Of a DNA stretch of 64,000 nucleotides, positions 25,981 to 34,436 are shown one piece after another (position 1 is the stretch's first letter; the number at the start of each line of letters is the position of its first letter). The translations under genes were made by a program, and so were the position numbers. Source of the stretch: Perlabentimonas sp041656735 (GTDB lineage: Bacteria; Bacteroidota; Bacteroidia; Bacteroidales; Tenuifilaceae); assembly GCA_041656735.1 (NCBI GenBank), contig JBBACY010000001.1, positions 186,001 to 250,000 on the forward strand, written 5' to 3'. The notes under the pieces are model-generated. The model worked only from the letters and a program-made list of their open reading frames with translations, made no database searches and had not been told where the DNA came from.

Positions 25981-26679
25981 ATGTTGGTCGATTTTTTTAA
26001 AGGGTTTGCAAATCTCTTCTACCCAAATACCTGTGCTGTTTGTGATAACGACCTTGTGAAGGGCGAAGACGCTTTGTGCCTTGGCTGTTTATACAAATTA
26101 CCGCTAACACGCTTTTGGAACGAGCATGATAATGCCGTTGCCCAAACTTTTTGGGGTAGGGTTGATATTGAGAATGCCTGTGCCTACTTTTTTTTCGCCA
26201 AGGGAAGCAATTACCAGCAACTTCTGCATAAGTTAAAGTACAAAGGAGAAAAACAGATTGGAATTTCACTGGGCAAGCAGCTTGGCTCTGTTCTTGCAAA
26301 AAGTGATTTGTATAGTGGTATCGACTATGTTGTGCCAGTGCCCTTGCACAATAAAAAATTGCGTATTAGAGGCTATAATCAGGCCGAAGTAATTGCCCAA
26401 GGTGTTTGTCAGGCCTATAATGCCAAACTTCTAACTAACGTGCTGGTTCGTACTGAATTTACGCAAACCCAAACTAAAAAAACGCGAGAGGAGCGAGCCC
26501 AAAATGTGGCCCAAGCATTTGCAGTTAATGCCCCCGAGGTATTTTCGCATAAACATATTCTTTTAATTGATGATGTGGTAACAACGGGCGCAACCCTTGA
26601 AGCGTGTGCAAGTAAGTTGCTCGTATCAGCAGGATGCAAGGTAAGTGTTGCTACTTTGGCCTATGCTGCTAGTGGTTAA
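25981..26679 (+). CDS. comF: ComF-family phosphoribosyltransferase-like protein
   Basis: A 232-residue protein of the ComF/GntX family, associated in other bacteria with DNA uptake and handling. An N-terminal zinc-finger region has CAVC and CLGC pairs (about 18-36). The C-terminal phosphoribosyltransferase fold carries VPVPLHNKKLRIRGYNQAE and the PRPP-binding loop LLIDDVVTTGATLEA (about 196-211). Single gene, tail to tail with the XRE regulator 20 nt away. Whether this organism is naturally competent cannot be told from the window. Confidence 0.93.
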   Translation: MLVDFFKGFANLFYPNTCAVCDNDLVKGEDALCLGCLYKLPLTRFWNEHDNAVAQTFWGRVDIENACAYFFFAKGSNYQQLLHKLKYKGEKQIGISLGKQLGSVLAKSDLYSGIDYVVPVPLHNKKLRIRGYNQAEVIAQGVCQAYNAKLLTNVLVRTEFTQTQTKKTREERAQNVAQAFAVNAPEVFSHKHILLIDDVVTTGATLEACASKLLVSAGCKVSVATLAYAASG

Positions 26680-26699
26680 TGCGAGAAAAGCTTCGTTTT

Positions 26700-27077
26700 T
26701 TAATGAAGTATGTTGTACTCGTTATTCAAAAATGCAACAATTTCCTTAATATTTTCGATACTTTGCTGTTTGCGTAACAAAAGCTGTTTCAGCTCCTCTC
26801 TTTCGGCCTTAATTGTGTTTACATCATCGTTCGTAACCTTGCCCTTTGCCGTATCACTATCCAACTCAAAAAACATTTGCCCCTCTCCCTCGCATAGCCA
26901 GAGCGGATTTACCCTATATCTTTTTATCAAGTTTTTTAGCAGTTGAACGCTAACACCCGCCTTACCTCTCTCCACATCCGAATACGAACCCTGCTTAATA
27001 TCAAGTTCTTGGCTAAAACTCTTTTGGGTTAGCCTAAAGTGTTGTCTTACAATTTTTAGTCGTTCGTTCTCAGTCAT
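26700..27077 (-). CDS. XRE-family helix-turn-helix regulator
   Basis: A 125-residue DNA-binding protein. An N-terminal Cro/CI-type helix-turn-helix (about 5-62) is clear in VRQHFRLTQKSFSQELDIKQGSYSDVERGK. NPLWLCEGEGQMF, which follows, is typical of Bacteroidetes XRE proteins. The C-terminal 50 residues are charged and helical, probably a dimerising coiled coil. It is divergent from the PAS/GAF protein gene, with about 140 nt between the two starts, so it may control that gene or itself. No phage or toxin gene is adjacent. Confidence 0.9.
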   Translation of the reverse strand: MTENERLKIVRQHFRLTQKSFSQELDIKQGSYSDVERGKAGVSVQLLKNLIKRYRVNPLWLCEGEGQMFFELDSDTAKGKVTNDDVNTIKAEREELKQLLLRKQQSIENIKEIVAFLNNEYNILH

Positions 27078-27179
27078 TGTAAATTTTACTGCCTACAATT
27101 ATTTTTCGAATTTGCAACAAATTTAGCATAAAAGATTAAATATTTCGCAAAAAGCGTAAAATTTCAGTAGTAAATAACT

Positions 27180-27187
27180 TATCTTTG
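27180..27187 (+). promoter_or_regulatory. -7 promoter element of the PAS/GAF gene
   Basis: TATCTTTG is an exact TAnnTTTG match 30 nt before the ATG at 27218. Confidence 0.6.
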
Positions 27188-27217
27188 CAATAATAAACGA
27201 AAAATACCCTTGATTTT

Positions 27218-29380
27218 ATGCCCTCCAAAAGCAATAGTACCGACTCACCAATCCCCTCGGAATTACCATTGCAAGATAGCTTAACTCGCTTACACGATTT
27301 ACTTGTCCAAATTATCGACTCATCGCCAAGGCGTATAATTGTTGTTTCTGGTAACTCAATAGTATATGCAAACCCACCGCTACAGTCCGAACTAGGTTAT
27401 AATCTTAACCAGCTTGTTAACGTGAAACTCGATGATATTGTGTCGTTGGCGCAAGGTGGTAATTTTATGGCAAAGTACCTCTCTATGGAGGTAAACCAGA
27501 AGAAGCGGGGCGGTGATTTGGAGCCTGTCTTGGCTCTAAAATCCGACGGAAAACAAGCTCTTTATACACCTTCGATACACCGCTGCCTGTGGGAAGACAA
27601 GCCGGCTATGCTGCTGGTTTTAAGCCCATTCATTAGCCCCTATCACACTTTCGATTCAAACGAGGTTTTGCAAAACCAGTCCAAAAAACGGGCCCTATCG
27701 GCATCAAAAGTATACTACTGGGATCATAAGCTGGGCACCGATGAACTTAACGTAAGCCCCACTTTTTTTGACAGCCTTAACCTTTCCTCCAATCCTCAAA
27801 ATATAAATCTTAACACTTGGGTTGCCCTGCTAACACCCGAATCGCGTAAACAGTTTTCTCAACTTTTGGAGAAAGCAAAAGCTCGTAAGGAAACTCATTT
27901 TCAGTGGGTTTACACTATCTACTCGGAACATTTAGGTACTTTAAGCTACTTGGCCAATTTTGATGTGGTTGAGTGGAACAACCTGGGCAACCCCTCTCGA
28001 ATTGCCGGAGTGCACATTAGTATTAACACTAAATCCAATGGTAGGCATATCACCAACAATAGCGACAAAGCCCTCACAGGATTAATTAACAATATGAATG
28101 AGGGGCTTATTATAATTGACCGTCAGGGTATTATTAGGGAATGGAACCCCGCCCAGGAAAAAATTACGCACATCAAGCGTAATGAGGCCATTGGTAAGCA
28201 TGTATGGATTTTGTACCATTCACTTAGCGACCAAAAACGGTCAAGTAATGAGTATATAAACCAGCTAAACGCTCTGTTCGATGGCATATCGCAAGCAGGA
28301 GAAAGTTCGTGGGATGGTAAGCTGTTTGAGATGCAACTCATAGTGGGTGGAGGCGTGTCAAAACTTGTTCAACACTCCGTATTTACTATTAATAGCAAAT
28401 CTCATGCTGATTTTGTGGTGGCAATTACCACGAAAGACATTACCGAAACCAAGCAAAACCAACAAAAGATTGAACGAAACGAAAAAAGGCTGCGCATTGC
28501 TCTTTCGTTTAGCAAGGTGGGCATTTGGGATATCGATTTTTTGACACACCAGAACTACTTCTCACCCATGATGTTCGATATGTTTGGTTACAGGCCATAC
28601 GAGTTTGAACCATCTATGGAAACAATTCAGAAAATTGTGCACCCCCTCGATAGCGACCTGGTGAATGAGCATGTAAAAGCCCTTAGGCATAAAGGCACCA
28701 ATTTTCATATCGAATTTAGGGCGCTGCGAACCGATGGGCAAACTATTTGGGTTGAATGCAAAACGCATGTTATAAAAGATGAGCGCAATAAAACCATCCG
28801 CATCATGGGCATCATATCTAATATTTCGCGCCAAAAAACCATCGAAAACGCCCTGCGAGCAAATGAGCAGATACTTACCCAAAGTCTTGAACAGCAGCAT
28901 ATGGTGGCTAATATTGCCTACGAGCTAAACATTAATACAAATTTTGATGATAAGATTAGCTACGTGCTAAGTCAAATAGGCACATTTATACAGGCCAGTA
29001 GGGTGTATATATTTGAGAATAACACCGTTGCCAATGCTACCGCTAATACCTACGAGTGGTGCAAGCCAGGGGTTAAACCCCAAAAAGAAACTCTGCAAAG
29101 CGTGCCACTCCACTTAATGGAACAGTGGCTCAATACTGGCTATGTAAAAGAGTCCAATGACTTCGAAAAAGACCTGTCACATGATCTTGCCCAAACCCTA
29201 AAACGCCAAAATATTCAGTCCATACTAATGTTTCGTCTTTTTGTAAACGATAGTAGTTTCGGATTCATTGGTTTCGATGAGTGCGATTATCCTCGTGTTT
29301 GGACCCAAGCAGAAAAGGATCTCCTAAAAACCATTTCCAATTTGTTGGCATTCGACTTCCATCGCCGATCAATCTTATAA
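27218..29380 (+). CDS. Multi-PAS and GAF sensor protein lacking an output domain
   Basis: A 720-residue cytoplasmic sensor without signal peptide or membrane helix. I read four PAS-type domains (about 20-135, 165-270, 290-410 and 425-545; the third has the clear GLIIIDRQGIIREWNPA, the last a PAC segment RALRTDGQTIWVEC) and a GAF domain (about 565-715). The protein ends at FHRRSIL, right after the GAF fold. There is no HisKA, ATPase, GGDEF or DNA-binding domain. Relatives of this build usually continue into a histidine kinase, so it may be truncated; a REP-like cluster starts within about 50 nt of the stop. Confidence 0.85.
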   Translation: MPSKSNSTDSPIPSELPLQDSLTRLHDLLVQIIDSSPRRIIVVSGNSIVYANPPLQSELGYNLNQLVNVKLDDIVSLAQGGNFMAKYLSMEVNQKKRGGDLEPVLALKSDGKQALYTPSIHRCLWEDKPAMLLVLSPFISPYHTFDSNEVLQNQSKKRALSASKVYYWDHKLGTDELNVSPTFFDSLNLSSNPQNINLNTWVALLTPESRKQFSQLLEKAKARKETHFQWVYTIYSEHLGTLSYLANFDVVEWNNLGNPSRIAGVHISINTKSNGRHITNNSDKALTGLINNMNEGLIIIDRQGIIREWNPAQEKITHIKRNEAIGKHVWILYHSLSDQKRSSNEYINQLNALFDGISQAGESSWDGKLFEMQLIVGGGVSKLVQHSVFTINSKSHADFVVAITTKDITETKQNQQKIERNEKRLRIALSFSKVGIWDIDFLTHQNYFSPMMFDMFGYRPYEFEPSMETIQKIVHPLDSDLVNEHVKALRHKGTNFHIEFRALRTDGQTIWVECKTHVIKDERNKTIRIMGIISNISRQKTIENALRANEQILTQSLEQQHMVANIAYELNINTNFDDKISYVLSQIGTFIQASRVYIFENNTVANATANTYEWCKPGVKPQKETLQSVPLHLMEQWLNTGYVKESNDFEKDLSHDLAQTLKRQNIQSILMFRLFVNDSSFGFIGFDECDYPRVWTQAEKDLLKTISNLLAFDFHRRSIL

Positions 29381-29424
29381 TCTAATCATCGTATTGCTGT
29401 GTAGCGTAACAGTGATTTGTGTTG

Positions 29425-29660
29425 ATTCTTTAAGGTTGCGGTGCTCTGCACCTTTGGGGCTGCAGAAGTGATGGTTCTGTTACTAAGGTTACGGTGTGTT
29501 GCACTGTGCCTTTGGGGCTGCGGTGGTGATGGTTCTGTTACAAAGATTGCGGTGCTCTGCACCTTGTTTTGTAACACAACGTAATCTTTATAGCGACAGC
29601 GTTGCGGAATATTTGTTGAAGCTGGTTTTATCGGCATTGCCTGAGGTGCAGCGCACCGTA
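29425..29660. repeat. REP-like repeat cluster, downstream side of the transposase gene
   Basis: Contains units of about 53 bp with GTTACAAAG, the hairpin GGTGCTCTGCACC, TTTGGGGCTGCGG and TGATGGTTCT. It ends with a segment (about 29544-29628, TAACACAACG ... ATATTTGTTGAAGCTGG) that recurs almost unchanged at 30586-30672 in the same orientation, and a GGTGCAGCGCACC hairpin near 29646. Confidence 0.85.
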
Positions 29661-29665
29661 ACTCT

Positions 29666-30145
29666 TTATTCCCAGCTGTTTATATTGTCAAAAAAGCCAA
29701 AAAGATACTCATCTTTATACTTCAAATCATTCTTTTGCAAAATGTCCAGATACTCTTTTTTGAAAGAACGCTTCCGATGATGATCTTCTTGATTTAGCAC
29801 GTATTTTACAACGCGATCAACGGCCGAGCGTGAATGAGAAAATGCGCCATACCCCTTTTGCCAATCAAACTTGAATTTCGTAAAATTTTCCTGTTTTATC
29901 CATGCATTTGTTGATGTTTTAATTTCTTCCACCAAAGCGGGGATTAAATGGTTCACATTATAACCGATAAAAATATGAATGTGGTCTGGCATACATCCAA
30001 TGGCTAGCATTTTGTGATTATGCGTTTGAACAATACCCGTTATGTACTTTTCCAATTTCTCTTTCCATGCTTTGCCGATAAGAGCGCCCCTGTTTTTAGG
30101 GCTAAAAACCAAATGAACGTAGAACTGTGTGTAAGTATTGGCCAT
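29666..30145 (-). CDS. REP-associated tyrosine transposase (RAYT, IS200-like Y1 fold)
   Basis: A 159-residue single-strand transposase from the ATG at 30145; the TTG-started frame to 30202 adds residues unlike the family. The HUH motif is seen as MPDHIHIFIGY and the catalytic tyrosine is probably in WQKGYGAFSHS. VHLVFSPKNR at the N-terminus is typical of the Y1_Tnp domain. The gene appears intact and lies between two clusters of REP-like hairpins, the classic arrangement of RAYT genes with the repeats they are believed to mobilise. No IS200 left/right end structures beyond these repeats were identified. Confidence 0.93.
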   Translation of the reverse strand: MANTYTQFYVHLVFSPKNRGALIGKAWKEKLEKYITGIVQTHNHKMLAIGCMPDHIHIFIGYNVNHLIPALVEEIKTSTNAWIKQENFTKFKFDWQKGYGAFSHSRSAVDRVVKYVLNQEDHHRKRSFKKEYLDILQKNDLKYKDEYLFGFFDNINSWE

Positions 30146-30299
30146 TTTAGTTTGTGTTTTGATATGTACTTTAAAATTATTGATTAATTGTTTAATCCAC
30201 AAATAATGTTCTGTTTTTTGATGGTGCGTATCCTATTACTAATACAGGATACCTTAGTTAGCGGCAATGCCGCATAACCTTTGCTGAGGCTGGGTTCAG

Positions 30300-30845
30300 G
30301 GGTATCGTTTTAGGTGCGCTGCACCTTTGGGGTTGCGGTCGTGATGGTTCTGTTACAAAGATTGCGGTGTGTTGCACTGTGCCTTTGGGGCTGCGGTGGT
30401 GATGATTCTGTTACAAAGATTGCGGTGTGTTGCTCTGCACCTTTTGGGCTGCGGTGGTGATGGTTCTGTTACAAAGGTTGCGGTGCTCTGCACCTTTGGG
30501 GTTGCGGTGGTGATGATTCTGTTACAAAGATTGCGGTGTGTTGCTCTGCACCTTTTGGGCTGCGGTGGTGATGGTTCTGTTACAAAGATTGCGGTGCTCT
30601 GCACCTTGTCTTGTAACACAACGTAATCTTTATAGCGGCAGCGTTGCGTAATATTTGTCGAAGCTGGTTTTTAGGGGCATTGTTTGAGGTGCAGCGCACC
30701 GTAATATTTGTTGAAGCTGGTTTCAGAGGCATCGCCAGAGGTGCAGAGCACCGGAATATTTGTTGAAGCTGGTTTCAGAGGCATCGCCAGAGGTGCAGCG
30801 CACCGTAACCTTTTTTATGTTACAAAGATGATGGTGCTTGGCACC
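30300..30845. repeat. REP-like repeat cluster, upstream side of the transposase gene
   Basis: About five tandem units of 53-58 bp (30310-30610) share GTTACAAAG, TGCGGTG, a GGTGC/GCACC hairpin and GATGRTTCTG. Three further hairpins (GGTGCAGCGCACC or GGTGCAGAGCACC near 30690, 30740 and 30795) are each followed by (A)ATATTTGTTGAAGCTGG or similar. Open frames through this stretch are only repeat translations. Confidence 0.88.
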
Positions 30846-31026
30846 TATATAAAAATGCCCAATTCCGTACATAAGGCATATCGATGTATAATGTATGCAC
30901 CTGATTAGCAGGCTGTTAATCACTTTGGCATATATGTTGATATGTATATGTTGATTAACGAGATTGTCCGAAAGCGGACTTTATAAGTTCTTTGAAGATA
31001 TTTTTTGTGTGGTGATTAGAGGGGAA

Positions 31027-31271
31027 AGTGAGAAGTTAAAAGTTAAAAGTTAAAAGTTAAAAGTGAGAAGTTAAAAGTGAAAAGTGAAAAGTGAGAAGTT
31101 AAAAGTGAGAAGTTAAAAGTTAAAAGTGAAAAGTGAAAAGTGAACAGTAATCATTAGGGTATCGCCTTCACACACTCGTAACCCGTAACCCATAACTCGC
31201 AACCCGTAACCCATAACTCGTAACTCGTAACCCATAACCCGCAACTCGCAACCCGTAACTCGCAACCCGTA
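31027..31271. repeat. Composite heptamer repeat element, copy C
   Basis: Seventeen contiguous 7-nt units of AGTTAAA, AGTGAAA and AGTGAGA (31027-31145) run without a phase break into the 31-bp core (31143-31173). Fourteen 7-nt units of ACCCGTA, ACTCGCA and ACCCATA type (31174-31271) follow. The 7-nt phase continues across the whole 245 bp. Confidence 0.95.
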
Positions 31272-31444
31272 ACCCTCTCAACCTTAACCTTTCGGTAACT
31301 CGCAGCACTTCTAGTTCAGTGCAACGCACGTAAATTTTAACTCCCAACCCCTCACGTTCACCCCAAAAATAAACCCGTTCGTCATAAAAATTGTAACAAT
31401 TATCTAATAGCTGTAAACTTATTAACATATGTACGTATTACTTG

Positions 31445-31475
31445 TTGACAACTCGTTTTTTTATGGTTAGATTTG
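31445..31475 (+). promoter_or_regulatory. Promoter of the type IX surface-protein cluster
   Basis: The -7 box TAGATTTG (31468-31475) matches TAnnTTTG exactly and a TTG -33 core (31445-31447) lies 20 nt upstream. The predicted transcript has a leader of about 300 nt before the ATG at 31787. Confidence 0.65.
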
Positions 31476-31594
31476 CACCCAGTTTTTAGAGTGTAAAAGG
31501 ATAGCCAACAGAGCGAAACAGTGAAAATGAGAGAGATAAAACCCATTATAAACGAACCTTTTAAACCAATAACTATGAATAGAACTTAAGATAG

Positions 31595-31725
31595 GGCTTC
31601 GAGAACCTCAGCCCCCAGAACGTAAAACGGAAACGCAGAACAAATTAACAGATCGAGGTTTCAATAGCCTCAACCACCGAAACAAAGAGGCTTCGAGTTA
31701 CTCGGTGGCTGAGGCTCTCGAAGCC
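31595..31725 (+). promoter_or_regulatory. Structured 5' leader with competing inverted repeats
   Basis: The segment 31702-31725 can pair with three earlier segments: 31595-31613 (19 nt, one mismatch, with 31707-31725), 31666-31680 (15 nt, one mismatch, with 31702-31716) and 31689-31697 (9 nt, perfect, with 31717-31725). These pairings exclude one another, as in attenuators or RNA switches. No T-run follows, so a plain terminator is unlikely. It could instead be a palindromic repeat family member. Confidence 0.6.
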
Positions 31726-31786
31726 ACAAAAACGAAAAACAAACAAACACAACAAATTAAATTTACTTACTAAACAACAACAAATT

Positions 31787-32734
31787 ATGAAAAAACAAAA
31801 TTTACTCAAACTGGCCTTCACAATGTTGGCTATGGTTTTTATGACTGGTGTTATGGCGCAGGAGGTAACAGCAATAAACCATGATGATGATGCTGCAACT
31901 GGAACTAATTATGTAGAGGCAGCAACAACTGAAACTTATCAAACTGTAGGTATTGACTTAAGGCTTTATGTTCGTCCAGACGTTGTCTATAGCCCTAGCT
32001 ATACTGGTACAGGTGCAGCCGGTACTGGCTTAAATGATGATTCAAGATGGAGATGGGTTTCTGGTGCGGATTATGCAGGTGGTACTGAAGTAAAAGCTGC
32101 AACTAAAGAGAACTGGGTAGATATTACCGGCCCAGCAGCATCAACACCTGTTACCTATTGGGTGTTAGAAAGTAACACCGCATTTTCTTGTGTAGGTGAT
32201 GCAACTTCTCATGTTGTAAATGGCGTAGCTGTACCCTCTGCTGACTTTGTAGGCGTAGGAACTGGTTGGGATGTAGTTACTGCTAACTATGCTTTCAGAC
32301 GTTGTGCATCAGGAACAGATATAGGAGATGTTCTTAACATTACCCTAACAGAAGATGGTGCACCAACCGATGCACAAGAATATACCTATGGTATAACAGC
32401 TACGCAACAAGCATTAGATGCAAACCTAGAGGCAACCGGTACTCCTACTGATGTAACAGACACTTATGGTAAATCAGCAGCACCTACTATACTTGTTGCA
32501 GGTTTGAATCCAACTCATACAATACCTTCACTACCATTAATTGATGCTAGCACTCCTACTCAGTACATATTTACTATAACATCTAATAGCATTTATTCAA
32601 ATATTTCTATTAGATCTCAATTAAGAGGTGGTGTTACTCAAGCAGGATATAATGGCGCAGCAACTACAATAACTTATACACTTCTTCCTGTTCCAACAAC
32701 TGGTCCTATTTTCCATATACCAAACAACTTCTAG
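31787..32734 (+). CDS. Secreted Thr/Ala-rich protein of unknown function
   Basis: A 315-residue exported protein I do not recognise. The signal peptide (1-24, ending GVMAQ) is followed by a Thr/Ala/Gly-rich, probably beta-structured mature region with only two cysteines (CVGDATS and RRCASG). The low-charge, Thr-rich mature part resembles surface or extracellular Bacteroidetes proteins. No type IX C-terminal domain is evident; it ends GPIFHIPNNF. It is first in a likely transcription unit with a CHU_C-domain protein and a PorP/SprF protein, behind a long structured leader, so a joint role at the cell surface is inferred. Confidence 0.65.
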   Translation: MKKQNLLKLAFTMLAMVFMTGVMAQEVTAINHDDDAATGTNYVEAATTETYQTVGIDLRLYVRPDVVYSPSYTGTGAAGTGLNDDSRWRWVSGADYAGGTEVKAATKENWVDITGPAASTPVTYWVLESNTAFSCVGDATSHVVNGVAVPSADFVGVGTGWDVVTANYAFRRCASGTDIGDVLNITLTEDGAPTDAQEYTYGITATQQALDANLEATGTPTDVTDTYGKSAAPTILVAGLNPTHTIPSLPLIDASTPTQYIFTITSNSIYSNISIRSQLRGGVTQAGYNGAATTITYTLLPVPTTGPIFHIPNNF

Positions 32735-32750
32735 TAAGTTAATAAACACC

Positions 32751-32780
32751 ACACCCCGTTAGTTCGCGCTGGCGGGGTGT
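32751..32780 (+). terminator. Hairpin after the Thr/Ala-rich protein gene
   Basis: ACACCCCG (32751-32758) pairs with CGGGGTGT (32773-32780). There is no T-run after it, so it may be a processing or attenuation hairpin inside the cluster rather than a true terminator. Confidence 0.4.
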
Positions 32781-32879
32781 ACTAAGGCCACAGGCCAAAA
32801 CGTTCTTTAACAGGTAATATGGGAGGGTTTGCAAACCAGAAACGTAACAACTTGCTTCTGTTCGGGTAGCGAGGATGGG

Positions 32880-33040
32880 GCAAGTGAAAAGTGAAAAGTT
32901 TGCGTACCCCAATGGTCATCGCTAGCATGGGTGAGGTTGCTTCGCACAGTACGCTTGTAATGACGGGGGAAGAGATGAGTGATGAGTTGCGGGTTCCTGG
33001 TTGCGAGTTGCGAGTTGCGAGTTTACTTACCCGATTGTGA
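32880..33040. repeat. Degenerate intergenic repeat remnants
   Basis: AGTGAAAAGTG (32884), GGTTGCTTCGCACAGTACGC ... ATGACGGGG (32932-32970) and GAGTTGCGGG ... GCGAGTTGCGAG (32986-33020) are fragments of the MITE-like and heptamer repeat families seen elsewhere in the window. Confidence 0.6.
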
Positions 33041-33063
33041 TATGCGAAGCGCCAAGGGCTAAA

Positions 33064-33168
33064 AGCCAACAGCCAACAGCCAACAGCCAACAGCCAACAG
33101 CCAACAGCCAACAGCTAACAGCCAACAGCCAACAGCCAAAAGCTAACAGCCAACAGCCAACAGCCAAT
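33064..33168. repeat. Heptanucleotide tandem array, AGCCAAC x 15
   Basis: Fifteen contiguous 7-nt units, mostly AGCCAAC with AGCTAAC, AGCCAAA and AGCCAAT variants. It ends 46 nt before the TTG start of the CHU_C-domain protein gene and should be inside the transcript of that cluster. Confidence 0.95.
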
Positions 33169-33214
33169 ACCCTAAAAAATATAAACGAATAACAAAACAA
33201 CCAACAGCAATAAC

Positions 33215-34378
33215 TTGAAGAAAACTTTACATATAATACTTTTTTTTATGGCGGCACTTATAGCTGGCCCTAGGGCACAGGCTCAGACTACTGACCTGCC
33301 TTGGGCTTGCGCCGGCACAACCGAAAAGTATTGGGTAAAGGGTTTCAATGGGCAGTCGGATTTTGAGTGGCGTGTTTTTTTTAACAACGGCAGCGCCCTC
33401 CGCACCGAGGTAACCACCGAGGTGTTAACCTATGGAAACGCCGGAGGCGATACCGTACTTATAAGCTGGCCAGTTGCACCCGAGCGGGGTGGGCTATACA
33501 CCTTTGAGGTGATTGAAACAACGGCCTACGATTGTATTGGAACCGTGTACACCGAGGATATTGTGGTTAACTCGTCAACAATTAACCTCTCTTTCGATAA
33601 CGTACCCACCTCTATGTTTGTGTGTTTGGGCAACGAGAACGTGCTCGACCCCGGCGCACAGTTTATAAACTACCTGTGGAAGGATGGCGATGACAAAACC
33701 AACCGCTACTATACCACCACCGAAGCTGGCGCCTACGAGGTTAGACTTATTGATAGCGATTACAGCTGTTCGTTCCATGAAATTGAAGCAGGATTCTGGG
33801 CTTTACCCACCGTTGATTTAGGCCCCGATACCGCGCTTAACCTAGCCGAAACCCTTGTGCTCGATGCCTTTGGTTTTAATATTAACAACTACTACTGGTA
33901 CTCGTACAACAGCAAAACGAAGGAGTGGATTGAAGATACATACCTCGGAAACAATAGCCATTCTTATCCCGTTGATGCCGGCAAGGGAACCCAGTGGATA
34001 TCGGTTGTTGTGGTTGATGAGAATGGTTGCTCCAATAGCGACTCTATTAAGATTGAGGGTGTAGATTTTGGTAAGCTGCGTATACCCAGCGCATTTGTTC
34101 CCAACAGTCCTTTCGAAGAGAACCAGCGATGGAACTTCCCCGCCTCGCAAGAGAGAGGTGGCAGACCGCTCTATCATCTGTTTGATGAAATTGAGGTTCG
34201 GGTATTTAATCGGTGGGGTAGTCCTGTTTTCGAGTCATCGGGCAGAACTTACGAACCGTGGGATGGCCGCGATACAAAGGGTAATCCGCTGCCAATGGAC
34301 TCGTACCACTATATTATTCGCCTAAAAATTAGCGGAAAGCAATACCAATATAAAGGTTCTGTAACAATTGTGAGGTAA
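33215..34378 (+). CDS. Type IX secreted protein with gliding motility-associated C-terminal domain (CHU_C)
   Basis: A 387-residue exported protein. The start is a TTG at 33215 (reads MKKTLHIILFF), the only codon giving a complete signal peptide (about 1-23, ending AQAQ). Ig-like modules fill about 25-285. The last 95 residues form a type B C-terminal domain: IPSAFVPN, VRVFNRWGSPVFESSG, WDGRDTKGNPLPMDSYHY and a terminal YKGSVTIVR. Such domains target proteins to the type IX secretion system and, in the SprB/SprF pair, need a PorP/SprF-like partner, which here is the next gene, 58 nt downstream. It is far shorter than adhesins like SprB. Weak start codon suggests limited translation. Confidence 0.9.
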   Translation: MKKTLHIILFFMAALIAGPRAQAQTTDLPWACAGTTEKYWVKGFNGQSDFEWRVFFNNGSALRTEVTTEVLTYGNAGGDTVLISWPVAPERGGLYTFEVIETTAYDCIGTVYTEDIVVNSSTINLSFDNVPTSMFVCLGNENVLDPGAQFINYLWKDGDDKTNRYYTTTEAGAYEVRLIDSDYSCSFHEIEAGFWALPTVDLGPDTALNLAETLVLDAFGFNINNYYWYSYNSKTKEWIEDTYLGNNSHSYPVDAGKGTQWISVVVVDENGCSNSDSIKIEGVDFGKLRIPSAFVPNSPFEENQRWNFPASQERGGRPLYHLFDEIEVRVFNRWGSPVFESSGRTYEPWDGRDTKGNPLPMDSYHYIIRLKISGKQYQYKGSVTIVR

Positions 34379-34436
34379 TAAGTAGGCGCACCAGCGCTTT
34401 GATACAAGAAAGATTTACTAGCTAAATGGCTACAAA

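Noticed and set aside
30310..30620. CRISPR array
   Set aside because: The units of about 53-58 bp are repeats along their full length with no unique spacers, and no cas genes are present. The RAYT gene explains them better as REP-like repeats.
30353..30626. Open frames on both strands within the REP cluster
   Set aside because: Both frames simply translate the tandem repeat (VQSTAIFVTEPSPPQPK and its antisense) and have no start signals.
31027..31271. CRISPR or minisatellite coding region
   Set aside because: The 7-nt period leaves no spacers, and the long frames through it only translate the repeat.
32751..32780. True rho-independent terminator ending the surface-protein cluster after its first gene
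   Set aside because: The hairpin lacks a T-run, and no separate promoter for the downstream genes was found, so it was kept only as a low-confidence hairpin.
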